From Malania oleifera (lineage: Eukaryota > Streptophyta > Magnoliopsida > Santalales > Ximeniaceae), in contig NC_080423.1 in NCBI RefSeq assembly GCF_029873635.1, forward strand, positions 87,403,191-87,467,190: 64,000 nucleotides of DNA, read 5' to 3'. A program made the translations under genes and the position numbers. The notes below the pieces were generated by a model. It was not told the origin of the DNA and did not search any database. It saw only the letters and a list, made by a program, of their open reading frames with translations. Below, piece by piece: positions 1 through 11,596 of the stretch; positions within the stretch are counted from its first letter, which is position 1; the number at the start of each line of letters is the position of its first letter.

Positions 1-1116
1 GAGATGCAAGCCATTCTTCATCTTTGCCATTCCTCATCATATGGAGGACACTTTGGAGCAACACGTACAACAGCTAAGGTACTTCAAAGTGACTTCTTTT
101 GGCTTTCTATTTTTCGTGATAGTTACACTTTGGTGAAAACTTGTGACCGATGCCAACATATGGGAAATATTTCAAGACGCTAGGAGCTACCATTGAAAAA
201 CATCTTAGAGGTTGACTTAATTGATGTGTGGGGAATATATTTTATGGGTCCTTTCCCTCATTCTTTTGGCTATGTTTATATCTTATTAGCAATTGATTAT
301 GTGTCAAAGTGGGTGGAAGCAATTGCTACAACAAAAAATGATGTAAAGGTAGCGCTCAATTTTCTGCATAAGAATATATTCACAAGATTCAGCACTCCAT
401 GAGCTATTATTAGTGATGAAGGGACCCACTTTTGCAACAAGTTATTTGACAATCTTCTTTCTAAATATGGTGTGAAGCATAAGATAGCACTTGGCTACCA
501 TCCTAAAATGAATGGCCAAGCTGAAATTTCAAATCGAGAAATCAAGAACATCCTTGAGAAGATGGTCAACTCCAATAGAAAGGATTGGGCAAAGAAGCTT
601 GATGATGCTTTGTGGGCATACCGCACTACTTTTAAAACACCTATTGGGATGTCCCCTTACAGATTAGTGTTTGGAAAAGTGTGCCATCTCCTGGTGGAAT
701 TGTAGCATAAAGCCTATTGGGCTGTAAAGAAACTTAATTTTGATTTGAAGGCAGCAAGGGAAAAGCGACTTCTTCAATTGAATGAGATGAATGAGTTCAG
801 GAATGATGCGTATGAAAATGCAAAAATCTACAAAGAACAGACAAAGAAGTGGCATGACACAAAGATTCTCAGGCGTGAGTTTGCTCTAGGATAGTAGGTT
901 CTACTTTTCAACTCACGATTAAAACTCTTCCCAGATAAGTTAAGGTCAAGATGGACAGGTCCTTATACAATTGACAAAGTTTTCCCTTTTGGAGCAATAG
1001 ACTTGAAGGACAGGACAGGGAACATATTCAAAGTGAATGGTCAAAGATTGAAGCATTATTATGGAGAACAAATGGAGAGGAACCGTGAGTTTGTTCCTCT
1101 TGGAGATCCTCATTGA
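1..1116 (+). pseudogene. Ty3 retrotransposon integrase remnant (Tat/Athila type)
   Basis: This is the C-terminal part of a Ty3 polyprotein, running in from before the window. It opens with the integrase zinc-binding region (the HLCHSSS stretch, then CDRCQ near 151-165) and continues through the catalytic core: WGIYFMGPFP near 230-260, ISDEGTHF near 409-432, GQAEISNRE near 517-543. It ends with the plant-type segment [21 protein letters not shown] and the basic C-terminal tail, stopping at 1114-1116. In-frame stops at 181, 400, 703 and 892 break it. The first catalytic Asp, normally within WGIDFMG, reads Tyr here. The motif set is that of the non-chromovirus Tat/Athila lineages; no chromodomain follows. 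It cannot make a working integrase. Confidence 0.9.
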
Positions 1117-3298
1117 TGAAGGCTGAAACATCTAGCTGGAGGCGTTACAACAAGCGCTTATAGGAGAAAACCCAAAGAGTTTTTCTTTTGCTTTTTTCTT
1201 TTATCTTTATTACTTTGTTTATTTATCTATTCACTTTTGAATAATTTAGATTTTCGATGTAGGTTTATTTGAACGAGTGCAGAGCTAAAAATTCAATTCC
1301 TCAACAGATTCACCAATAAGTCAGGGAATTTTCTTTCTTTTCTTCAATCTTTCTCATCTTTGAATGGCATTGAAAAAAAAAAAAAAAGTGTGAATGTGGA
1401 TGATTAGGCCATGAGTGACACTACTTATGCCCTCCACATACTTGCATATAACCTAGGAGTACACACTTGGGTCATTTATGTGTAGTTTCTCTTTATATGA
1501 CTAAACTAGGAATTGTAACTCATTAACAGTTGATTGGTAGTTCAATTGTGTTAATTTGGCTATATAAACTCTTGTATCTATATGGTATCTCTGGAGGCTA
1601 AAAAATTACACTTTCACGTGACTTGTAGCACTTAGGGTTCCTTGTGAACACTGAGAGAGTGCTTGTGGCGACTTTGACACCTTATGAGGAACTATTGAGC
1701 CATTTGTCGTTCTTTTGAGTTTTTGACGTCAACTCAGAGTTCATGAAACTCAACTTTCCCTATTTTTTCTGGATATTCTTTGTACACTAGTCTTGGTTTT
1801 TGACTTACTAGCCTACATGTGACATCTAGTGGGGAGATAGAAACTTAGGTCTTGTAACCTTCTCAAGATGTGAAGGTTGAGCCACCCTTAGCAATAGACT
1901 TATTTCATGGACTTTTGTTCAAGCTTAATACACATGGGTGGTATGAAAATAATAAAAGAAGTGTTATGATTGTCCTAACTGACCATGAAAAGAAAGAAAT
2001 TGAAAAATAAGCCTAAAAAAGAAAAAAAGAGAAATATAAATACTGCAGAAGAGGTGAAAGATTAATACCTACTCCACACAACTACAACAAAAGTAAGGGA
2101 CACGACACATGTTCTCCATATATGAAGACTCTTCACCCACCTAATGTCTCAGATGCATTCACGCCTGGTTTGTGAATAAATTGATCTAGGGTGGTCTTGG
2201 TTGGATATGACGAGTAGGTGAGAAGATGTTAGGGTGAAGGACCCGACACCTTGTAAATATGCTGGATCCTTTTCAGACTAGTCCACTCTATACATTTAGC
2301 GTTTGTTCCTTGCATTATGTGGGATGTTTAATAATGACACTCCTCCTCACATATAACGAGTGAACCCATCCTTTTTGAGTGTTTATGAGGGTATACCAAT
2401 TAGGCCAAGTCAAAGCGACAGTTCTATAGGTGTCTATGGATATCTTGGGTGTAACGAGTCATACACATTGCACACACTTCAAGATTTCGCCTATTTATAC
2501 TCGAAAAGAAAGAAATTGAAAAATAAGCTAAAAAAAGAAAAAAGAGAAATAGAAATACCGCAGAAGAGGTGAAAGATTAATACCTGCTTCACACAACTAC
2601 AACAAAAGTCAAGGACATGATACATGTTCTCTGCATATGAAGACTCTTCACCCATCTAATGTCTCAGATGTATTCATGTATGGTTGGTGAATAAATTGAT
2701 CTAGGGTGGTCTTGGTTGGATATAGCGAATAGGTGAGAAGATGCTAAGGTGAAGGACCCGACACCTCGTAAATATGTTGGATCCTTTTCAAACTAGTCCA
2801 CTCTATACATTTAGCATTTGTTCCTTACAGTATGTGGGATGTTTGATCATGACACTCCTCCTCACATATAATGAGTGAACCCATCATTTTTGAGTGTTTT
2901 TGAAAGTATACCAGTTAAGCCTAGTCAAAGCGACAATTCTATAGGTGTCCATGGATATCCTGGGTGTAACGAGTCATACACATTACACACGCTTCGAGAT
3001 TTCTCCTATTTATACTTGAATTTATATGACTACATTAACTCTGAATTGTGCTTGCTGGTTAATTTTACGTGAGTATATTTTCCTTAAAGGCTAAATAATG
3101 ATGAAACTTGCATGAGTGACTTGCTTGAAAGTTGCCTGAATTGTGTATGAAGAAGTTTGTGTGTAATCTGGTGATATTCCTGTATGTGAAAGGGTATGGT
3201 TGTGTTGTATATGCGTTCATTCATTGAAATTGGTATGACACCACCTTGAATTGCAGTCACGTTACTTACTAGAAACTAGCAAAACGTTAGTTATGGGG
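1117..3298 (+). other. Non-coding 3' region of the Ty3 element
   Basis: The stretch between the integrase stop and the 3' LTR has no credible gene. It contains an A-rich run near 1372-1386 and the two 515-bp tandem units described separately. Long untranslated regions between pol and the 3' LTR are usual in Tat/Athila elements. The short open frames at 2360 and 2875 are the same sequence in the two tandem units and have no recognisable domain. Confidence 0.6.
1986..3017 (+). repeat. 515-bp tandem duplication inside the Ty3 3' region
   Basis: Two consecutive units, about 1986-2502 and 2503-3017, match over their whole length. Anchors are exactly 515 bp apart: CAGAAGAGGT at 2046 and 2561, and TGAACCCATC at 2361 and 2876. 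By eye the copies differ by scattered substitutions, so the duplication is not recent. Confidence 0.9.
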
Positions 3299-5065
3299 TG
3301 TGATTACGCACCAAAGTTGTGTAATTAGACATTTAAAATTCATACATTAAAGATCATAATTTTAATTAAATAACCGATTTTGTCTAATATTTTAATCATT
3401 GAGCTAACCCGATAATTTTAAGATAATTACCCTATTTGTTGCTGAACATTTATGGACACGCGTGTTTTATTATTGCAGGATAATTTTTGGACATTAAATT
3501 TGAAATTAGAATGTATGCAAGCTTTGTTCATGGAGAGTGGTGTACGTGAGCTGGAGTCCAAATCAAGACCTTGAGCATTCGGGATTTTCATGAACATTTA
3601 AAGGATAATTTTTGAAATTCGTGCCATGCATGCAAAGAGAGGCCATTTTCGACACTATTTTTTAATATGTGCGTAACTCTCTCATCCAACCTCTAATTCA
3701 GATGATTCAAGCTTCTGTAGAAAGCTAAGAGAACCCTCTACAACTTTCATGTTTTTCATTTTGAGAAATAATTAATGCATCAAGGTCGAAATCGGATGTG
3801 AAGTTACCATACGCTGTTATTATGAACTATTTCGACATTACTTCGTAATCTAGGCATAACTTTCTCATCTGAGTTTCGATTGAGATGATTCAAAATATTG
3901 TGGAAATATTAGAAAATTCTATACAACTTTTGTGTTTTGAATTTTTAAAATTAGAGGTTGTAGGAAGGTCGAAATCGTGCTTGTGCACTGGGAAACAAAA
4001 AAAAACAAGAGAAGAAGAAGAAACAATAAAAATAAAAAATAAAAAAGGTAAATTGGGCCAGGTCTTGATATGACCCAACCATGCAAAGAACAAGGAGGCA
4101 TTGGTCTTCTTTGTTGGGTGGCCGAATTGAAATTAAAGGAAAGGGATGCTTTTGGGGCAAAAAAAAAAAAAAAAAGAGAAAAAGGAAAGGAAAGGAAAGT
4201 AAAGAAAGAAAAGAAAAGAAAAGAAAGGGGAAAGGTCAATAATGGGGGCTGCTTGGGGTGTTCGTGGTGTGCGACGGCGGTGTTGTGAGTGTTGATTTTT
4301 CTTCTACTCTCCAAATAAAAGAATGCATGGTGAAATCTTATATGTTTGATTTAATTTTCGGAATGAACTAATTTTTGTTTTTTAGGAAAACGATGTAGCC
4401 TAGTTTTGAACTGTGCTTGCTCTTCGATGTTAATTTGAAGTTGTTTTATTTAATGTTTGTTTGAGTTATTCTATGCTTAATGTTTTTAATTAACTGACCA
4501 TTAATTAGATGATGTTGGTATTGTGATTTGCTACCAAAAGGGGGAGTTATAGGATAGATCTGAGATAATTCAGCGTAGGCGAATACAGAGATCGAAAGAC
4601 TTGTATGAGCTTGCTTAGCATTAAAAAAATCGGCGGTCTTATTGCGTTCTTACGCCATTAATTTGCATATTCTTATGTTAAATAATAAACAAGAATATGT
4701 TCTGATTGACTATGGAAAGAGACTTTTGGAAAAATTAGAGATTTGCTAACAAATAGAAAAAATAAAATCGAATTACCTAGATGAGTAAAGCATAGTGAGA
4801 AATTAGGTGAAATCAGTTTTCAAAAAGTTTTCACCCTCAGTAATTTGATACGTGGCAGTCAATTTTATTTTCCCTTGAGTAGTTTATTTAAAGTAGCCTT
4901 ATTTCAATTTCGCAGTTTAAAATTATGAATCTTTCTAAATAAAATCAAGGTTAGTATAATTTCGGTATTTGGTAAAATTAAGACATCAATCCCTGAGCAC
5001 GATACTCTACACATCATTATATTATAAAATTACGATACTGTGCACTTGCAGTTTTGCACCGATCA
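3299..5065 (+). repeat. 3' LTR of the Ty3 Tat/Athila-type element
   Basis: It starts TGTGATTACGCACC and ends TTGCACCGATCA, the TG...CA form, after the integrase and on the same strand. The end region (GATACTCTAC then CTGTGCACTTGC) resembles the 3' ends of plant Tat/Athila LTRs. A purine-rich block lies at 4000-4235. The 5' LTR lies outside the window, so boundaries cannot be confirmed by LTR comparison, and no clear polypurine tract precedes position 3299. Confidence 0.6.
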
Positions 5066-5153
5066 ACCCTAAAAAGAGAGAGTCATGCATTAAAGAAGGC
5101 TTGTGAACTGTGTGCATTGAAAGCAAAGGTGGAGGACGTGCATGGGCCATGCA

Positions 5154-6053
5154 CAAGGCCGGCTCTGCGTTTAGGCAGTTGGGGCGCCCACGTAGGGCCC
5201 CCAAATTTTTGGGGTTCCTACACTTTTTCTTAATATAATAATATAGTTTTTGGGTCCCAAATTTTTTTTTAATTAAATAATGTTAACATTATTTATTATG
5301 CTCTATTCCCATAACTGACTTCCCAACTAATAAATAAATGAAATTATATTTTAAAATATAAAATAAATACAATTTAATTTCTTTTTTCAAGTCTTATACT
5401 TTCCAACTAACAACTTTATTATATTTTTAATTATCTATTACTCTCATCTCTCTTTCTTAGTCTCTCTAAAATTTTTTTTTCATCTCTCACACTCTCTCAC
5501 TCTTGTCTCTTGGTCTCTCTATGATTTTTGCTCCAACTCTTGTGTTCATCATTTTCAGGCCTCCGATTCTCTATAATTTTCATCAACTCTAATTTTGATT
5601 TCAATGTTTGTGCATTATTTTTTTATTATTTTCACTCTGAATTTTTTTTTTCTATTTTTTCTTAGATTTTGGAAGCTTTGAGGCTAGAGCGTTGTATCCG
5701 GAAAGAATCCGATATCTTTAAAGTCTCTCTCGCTGATCGATTTGTAATAATAATAATAATCAGGTTATATTGTTTCAATCTATTATTTCTATAGATTTAT
5801 TAAATTTATTTTTATTTGTTTGCATAATTTATCAATTAATAGTTAGTGTTAATTTTGAAATTTAATTATGTCAACGAGAAAATATGAATCCAGATATGAA
5901 AAGCAAAGAAAGAAAAAAAAAAAGAAGAATTAGTGTCATCTCAAAAGGGAGTTCTTGATAAATTTATTTTTAATTCTAAGCAAAATATAAATGAACAAGA
6001 TGAAAATCCTCCAAGAAACGAGCAATCAATTCTAGAGATGGAGTTAGAATCTA

Positions 6054-6106
<53 letters not shown>

Positions 6107-6163
6107 GTGATAAAGATAACATTGATATACAGGAAATATTCACTAATGATATTTCTTTTGAAA
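5154..6163 (+). repeat. Left arm of the 1-kb inverted repeat in the hAT element
   Basis: This segment matches the reverse complement of 8392-9359. It includes the terminus, the CT-rich leader (5440-5560), the GTTGTATCCGGAAAG / GATATC block near 5690, the transposase N-terminus and the (AAT)n microsatellite. It stops at the shared GAAA at 6160-6163. Confidence 0.85.
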
Positions 6164-8320
6164 GACATTTTAAAAATATAGAAGAAAAAAAAAATAATGA
6201 TGATAATATTTATGATCCAAAATATTGCGAAAATATATATACCAAATTACAATATTTACTAGTTGAAAAAGGTCCTATTAGGGATAGTGATTTAATTTTT
6301 CTAAAAGATGAAAATTCAATACATTTTTCAAATATATAGTATATTCAAAAATTATCAAATGGAGAGAAACATGATAGAAAATGGCTTATATATTCTAAAT
6401 ATTTAACTAGCTAATGCAGGGTGTAAAGATTGGAAAAATCTTAGTACTAAGTTTAAAAGTTACGAAATTAATGAAGAACATCTTTTCAATATGAATAAAT
6501 GAGCTGATTTAGAGTTAAGATTGTTAAAAAATACAACAATTAATAAAAATATAGAAGAACAAATTAACAAAGGAAATGAACACTGGAAAAAAGTATTATT
6601 GAGATTTATTTCTGTTGTGAAAACTCTTACTAAAAATAATTAGGCATTTTGTGGGATAAATGAACGAATTTATCAAGAGAATAATGAAATTTTTTTAAGT
6701 TTAATTGAAATGATAGTAGAATTTGATCCAATAATGAAAGAACGTATTCGACGTTTTCAACATGGTAAAATTCATAATCATTATCTTGGTCATAATATGT
6801 AAAATGAATTGATAAATTTGTTAACTCTTAATATTAAAAATAAAATTATGAAGCAAATCAATGAAACAAAATATTATTTAATCATACTCGATTACACTCC
6901 GGATGTAAGTTATTAAAAACAAATATCTTTAATAATACGATATTTGAATCTTTCTACAAGTCCAATTAAAGTAGAAGAACATTTTATAAAATTTCTAAAA
7001 GTAGATGATACGTCAGGAGAATGATTTTTTAATGAATTAATAAATGTCATACAAAAATTTGAACTTGGTATTAAGAATAGAAGAGGGTAAGGATATGATA
7101 ATGAATCTAATATGAAAGGAAAACAACAAGGTGTACAAAAGAGACTATTAGATATAAATCCTAGAGCATTTTACACTCCATGTGGTTGTCATAGTCTTAA
7201 TCTAGTACTTTGTGATATGACTAATTGTTGTTCTAAAGTTATAACTTTTTTTGGAGTAGTATAACGAATATATACATTGTTTTCTTCTTCTACGAAACGA
7301 TGAAAAATTTTAACCGAATATGTACCAAATTTAACTGTAAAATCATTATCACAAACACGTTGGGAAAGTCGATTAGAGAGTGTTAATGCAATAAGGTTTC
7401 AAGTTTCTCAAATTAGAAATGCTTTACTTTAATTAGAAAAAACTAGCAATGATCCAAAAACAAAAAAATGAATCTTATTGTATAGCAACTTATGAAATGA
7501 AAAATTTTGCATTCTTACTAGGAATGATTATTTGGTATGACATACTATTTGCTGTTAATTGTGTTAGTAAAAATTTACAATTAAAATATATGCGTATTGA
7601 TGTCGCCATTAATCAATTAAAATTATAGGGAGAATCGATTTATATCTTTTATGATTTCAGTACAAGAGATTGCACTTGAAATGAATATTAAACCTATATT
7701 TTGTAAAAAAAAAGTGTAATTAGTAGGAAAAAGCAATTTAATGAGAATGCTAAAGATGATACAACATACTCAGTTGAAGAATCTTTTAGGATTAATTTTT
7801 TCTTATACGTAATAGATCAAACTATTATTTCACTTGAGAGTAGATTTGAACAATTTCAAACATATGAGAATATTTTTGATTTTTTATATGATTTAAAAAT
7901 ATTAAAATCATTAGATGAGAATAATTTGAAACAAAAATATTTGACACTTGAGAATATTTTAAAATGTGGAACACATTCAAATATTAATGGTTTTAATTTA
8001 TTTTCAGAATTGAGAATTTTAAAAGAAAGTTTGGAAGAAACGAGTATACCAATTGAAACATTGAACTTTATAAAAAAGATAGATTGTTTTCCAAATGCAT
8101 TTATTGCTTATACAATTTTATTAACGATACCTGTGCCAATAGCTTCTGCAGAAGAAGTTTTTCAAAATTTAAATTTATAAAAAAATATTTGCGATCAACT
8201 ATGTCACAATAAAGATTAAATGGATTGACTATGTTATCAATAGAAAAAGAAATACTTGAAAATATTGAATATAAAACTTTAATTAGTGATTTTGCATCTC
8301 AAAAAGTTAAAAAAAATTAA
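5868..8320 (+). pseudogene. hAT-family transposase (DUF4371 / hAT dimerisation type), broken
   Basis: A transposase that would cut and paste hAT ends. The likely start is ATG 5868 (MSTRKYESRYEKQ), matching the basic N-terminus of this plant subfamily. The conserved CGCHSLNLVLCDM block is at 7181-7219. The C-terminal dimerisation region (PVPIASAEEVFQNLNL) is at about 8126-8178, and the frame ends near 8318-8320. Many stops and frameshifts lie throughout, for example the early frameshift after 5920 and stops at 6337, 6412, 6502 and 7261. An (AAT)n run at 6057-6104 would encode a poly-Asn or poly-Ile tract. The decay is heavy and the gene is not functional. Confidence 0.85.
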
Positions 8321-8391
8321 TTTTAAATAAAAATAAAAATAAAATAAAATATTAAGAGTCATTGATTAAATCATTCGCCTAGGGTCCCATA

Positions 8392-8427
8392 TTTCAAAAG
8401 AAATATTATTAGTTAGCATTTCTTGTA

Positions 8428-8459
<32 letters not shown>

Positions 8460-9359
8460 GATTCTAATTCCATCTCTCGAATTGATTGCTCGTTTCTTGG
8501 AGGATTTTCTTCTTACTCATTTATATTTTGTTTAGAACTAAAAATAAATTTATCAAGAGCTCATTTTTGAGATGACACTAATTCTTCTATTTTTTTTTTT
8601 TTCGTTTTTCATATCCGGATTTATATTTTCTCGTTGACATAATTAAATTTCAAAATTAACACTAACTATAAATTGACAAATTATGTAAATAAATAAAAAT
8701 AAATTTAATAAATCTATAAAAATAATAGATTGAAATAATATAATCTGATTATTATTATTATTACAAATCAATCGGTGAACGAGACTTTATAGATATCGGA
8801 TTTTTGCCGAATACAACGCTTTAACCTCAAAGCTTCCGAAATCTAAGAAAAATAGAAAAAAAAAAAATTCAGAGTGAAAATAATAGAAAAATAATGCACA
8901 AACATTGAAATCAAAATTAGGATTGATGAAAATTATAGAAAATCGAAGGCCCGAAGATGATGAACATAAGAGCCAGAACAAAAATTATAAAGAGACCGAG
9001 AGATAAGAGTGAGAGTGTGAGAGATGAAAAATTTTTTTTAGAGAGGCTAAGAGAGAGAAATGAGAGTAATAAATAGTTAGAAATATAATAAAATTGTTAG
9101 TTGAGAAGTCAATTAGACTTGAAAAAAAAAAGAATTAAATTGTAATTATTTTACATTTTAAAATGCAATTTCATTTATTTGTTAGTTGAGAAGTCAATCT
9201 ATGAGAAGAGAGTATGATAAATAATGTTAATATTATTTAATTAAAAAATATTTTGGGATCCAAAAAATGTATTATTATATTAAAAAAGAATTTGGGGACC
9301 CCAAAATTTTTGGGGCCCTAGGTGAGCATCTCAGCCGCCTAATAGAAAAGCCGGCCCTG
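8392..9359 (-). repeat. Right arm of the 1-kb inverted repeat in the hAT element
   Basis: Read on the minus strand this repeats the left end, including part of the transposase N-terminal coding sequence (near 8530-8640) and the microsatellite (ATT)n at 8429-8459. The inner edge falls just after GGTCCCATA (to 8391), which is the inner part of the true right end of the family, as the small relative at 32133 shows. Confidence 0.85.
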
Positions 9360-9752
9360 CGCAGCTTTGAATATTTGTTTTAATTAAACTCTTTGTTTTA
9401 CATTAATATTTTTGAGGAGGAATTAACTATTAATAATATATCTTTCTTGGATTTTGAAGTGGATACAATGGTAATATAGTATCCAAGCCCATGTGGGAAG
9501 GCCTAGCTGGGAGGAGTTGAGGGGTTTCTCTGACTGACAAGTGTTAATTAATTAGCCACATATAGATTTGGCACAAGTCAAAAGAAGGTTGAACCTTGTA
9601 CAAAATCCAAGGTATCCAGTCTGTACACACTCTGGAAAACGAATTAAGAACAAAATATGCATAAGAGGTTTCTTTTCAATTTAAAACACCAAACACAGTT
9701 CATGAGAGATCTCAATTCAAATCCTTCCTCAAAACAGTAGTGTGTGTTTGCA

Positions 9753-9785
<33 letters not shown>

Positions 9786-9810
9786 CTGAAGTCCATTATT
9801 TGTCAAATTG

Positions 9811-9855
<45 letters not shown>
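9360..9855. other. Intergenic, with two (TA)n microsatellites
   Basis: No gene is seen. TA repeats lie at about 9757-9782 and 9812-9855. Between them, near 9783-9811, is a 30-bp copy of the outer end of the following hairpin (TGAAGTCCATTATT...), so that terminus has been partly duplicated. Confidence 0.6.
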
Positions 9856-9858
<3 letters not shown>

Positions 9859-10199
9859 TGAAGTCCATTATTGGTCAAATTGCCTCAATGCCCATTGCAT
9901 GTTCACAGTGTGCTTCCTTTTATTTTTTCCCCTCCTTTATTTTCTTTGCGTTGGAGTATGGAAGAAGTTAAAATTCCAGCATTCAAGGAAAGCCGACAAA
10001 GATATCTCCTTACCATCAAGGATATCTCCTACGCAATCTCCTTAAGGAGATATCCTTGCCGGCTTTCCTTGAATGCTGGAATTTTAACTTGTTCCATACT
10101 CCAACGCAAAGAAAATAAAGGAGGGGGAAAAAACAAAAGGAAGCACACTGTGAACATGCCATGGGCATTGAGGCAATTTAACCAATAATGGACTTCTGC
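9856..10199. repeat. Long near-perfect inverted repeat (hairpin), MITE- or miRNA-precursor-like
   Basis: The left arm, about 9856-10013, pairs with the right arm, about 10043-10199, with a spacer of about 30 bases. Both arms carry the series CATTATTGG, TTCACAGTGTGC, GCGTTGGAGTATGG, AATTCCAGCATTC, GATATCTCCTTA, with only a handful of mismatches by eye. The outer ends are flanked by a (TA)n tract on the left. It lies about 170 bp upstream of the TATA box of the SDR gene. No transposase or TSD is evident. Either a foldback MITE or a young inverted-duplication hairpin is possible. Confidence 0.85.
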
Positions 10200-10370
10200 C
10201 TGAAGGGCTAAGGGTATGGGAGGTGGTTTGGCCAGTTAATCCTTGTGCTCAGAACTCAGAAGTCAGGTCACTCATTGGGAAGGGGTGTTTTGGTAAATGG
10301 GTGCTTAATTTAGTGCAGTTGGGAACTCAGTTAGCTACCCAAAAGGCCCCCCATATCTCCACTGCATGCC

Positions 10371-10377
10371 TATAAAT
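10371..10377 (+). promoter_or_regulatory. TATA box of the SDR gene
   Basis: TATAAAT lies 111 bp before the start codon at 10482 and is followed by a CT-rich leader (CT repeat at about 10424-10447), the usual arrangement of a plant core promoter and 5' UTR. The transcription start is inferred to lie near 10400. Confidence 0.65.
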
Positions 10378-10481
10378 TCATTCATTCTTCTTTTCAGCTT
10401 TCAACACCGTCCCTTGTGAGGTCCTCTCTCTCTCTCTCTCTCTCTCCTTGTGCAATTTCTCGTGTAATTTTCATTGGAGCC

Positions 10482-11596
10482 ATGCCCGCTCAAGTAATGC
10501 CTGAGAAAACATTTCAAGGCCTTCATGTCTGTGAAAGGGAAAACACTCCTCCATCGCCTAAAAGGTACATATATATATATATATATATATATAGCTGTTC
10601 CTTATTACAACTCTCTCTTTCTCTCTCTCTCTCTCTCATGCCACTTTTTCTGTAAAATTAAAAACTTGAAGCATATATAATGCACGCATACACGTTTGAT
10701 CTAGTAAAAATTATTCAAAACCCTTGTTTTGATTGAATATTAAACTTGTGGTGATGTTAAATTATAGGTTGGAGGGGAAAGTTGCAGTTGTCACAGGTGG
10801 TGCTAGGGGGATTGGGGAGGCAACAGTAAGGCTATTTGCAAAACATGGTGCCAAGGTAGTCATAGCAGATGTCGACGCCATCGGAGCTGCCCTTGCCAAA
10901 GCACTAGCCCCTTCGGTTACCTTCATCCGCTGCGATGTTAGCTCCGAAGAGGACATCAAAAACTTGATTGAATCGACCATTTCCCATCACGGGCGCCTCG
11001 ATATTCTCTTCAACAATGCCGGGGTGCTCGGAAACCAATCCAAGCACAAGAGCATACTCGACTTTGACGTCGATGAATTTGATCGCGTGATGCGTGTGAA
11101 TGTAAGGGGAATGGCACTAGGGATTAAGCATGCGGCACGTGTGATGGTTCCCCAGGGTTTTGGATGCATCATTTCCACGGCGAGCGTGGCCGGGGTCATG
11201 GGAGGCCTTGGCCCGCACGCCTATACTGCTTCGAAGCACGCCATCGTGGGGCTCACGAAGAACACGGCGTGTGAGCTCGGGAGGTATGGCATTAGGGTTA
11301 ACTGCATTTCCCCATTTGGCGTGGCCACCTCCATGCTGATTAATGCATGGAGAGACGATGGTGATGATAATGAAGAAGAAGAATGCATGCATTTTAGGGT
11401 TCCTTGTGAGCAAGAAGTGGAGAAAATGGAGGAGTTTGTGAGAGGACAAGCCAACTTAAAAGGTCCAACGCTAAGGGCCAAAGAGATAGCTGAGGCTGCC
11501 CTCTATCTTGCTAGCGATGAATCGAAATATGTAAGCGGTCATAACCTTGTCGTAGATGGAGGGGTTACCACCTCAAGGAATTGTGTTGGCCTGTAA
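10482..11596 (+). CDS. Short-chain dehydrogenase/reductase, SDR2 (SDR110C) type, two exons
   Basis: An NAD(P)-dependent oxidoreductase of the plant family that includes xanthoxin dehydrogenase, secoisolariciresinol dehydrogenase and the SDR2/SDR3 proteins; the substrate cannot be told. Exon 1 is 10482-10564 ([17 protein letters not shown]...), a GT donor follows at 10565, and an AG acceptor ends at 10767. Exon 2 is 10768-11596. The splice rebuilds an AGG codon and joins PPSPKR to [11 protein letters not shown], giving 303 residues, the normal length. Motifs: cofactor TGGARGIG, acidic IADVD, NNAG, and the catalytic Ser of the STASVAG block with YTASK. No signal peptide is obvious. There are no stops or frameshifts and the codons are more GC-rich than the surroundings. 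The acidic insert [10 protein letters not shown] near residue 230 is variable in the family. It is the only intact gene in the window. Confidence 0.9.

Larger units (their letters stand above)
5154..9359 (+). mobile_element. Degenerate hAT transposon with an inverted, duplicated left end
   Basis: The left end starts CAAGGCCGGCTCTGC and the right end is its inverted counterpart, ending GCCGGCCCTG. Both carry the inner block GGGCCCC-AAATTTTTGGGG. Such termini are typical of plant hAT elements with a GGGCCGGC core. Inside is a broken hAT transposase gene. The outer 1 kb on both sides is the same sequence inverted, far longer than a normal hAT TIR. No matching 8-bp TSD is visible: GCCATGCA lies before the element and CGCAGCTT after it. 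Confidence 0.85.

Noticed and set aside
2360..3072. Two related 65-70 codon frames beginning MNPSFLSV
   Set aside because: They are the same position in the two 515-bp units, with different endings and no domain; likely non-coding.
3890..4314. Overlapping open frames on both strands rich in Lys/Glu or Phe/Leu
   Set aside because: They come from a purine-rich tract inside the Ty3 LTR; composition explains them and no domain is present.
5933..6181. Frames encoding long poly-Ile runs
   Set aside because: Out-of-frame translation of the (AAT)n microsatellite in the hAT pseudogene.
10987..11481. Minus-strand open frames across the SDR exon
   Set aside because: Antisense shadows of a GC-richer coding exon; the plus strand carries the SDR motifs.
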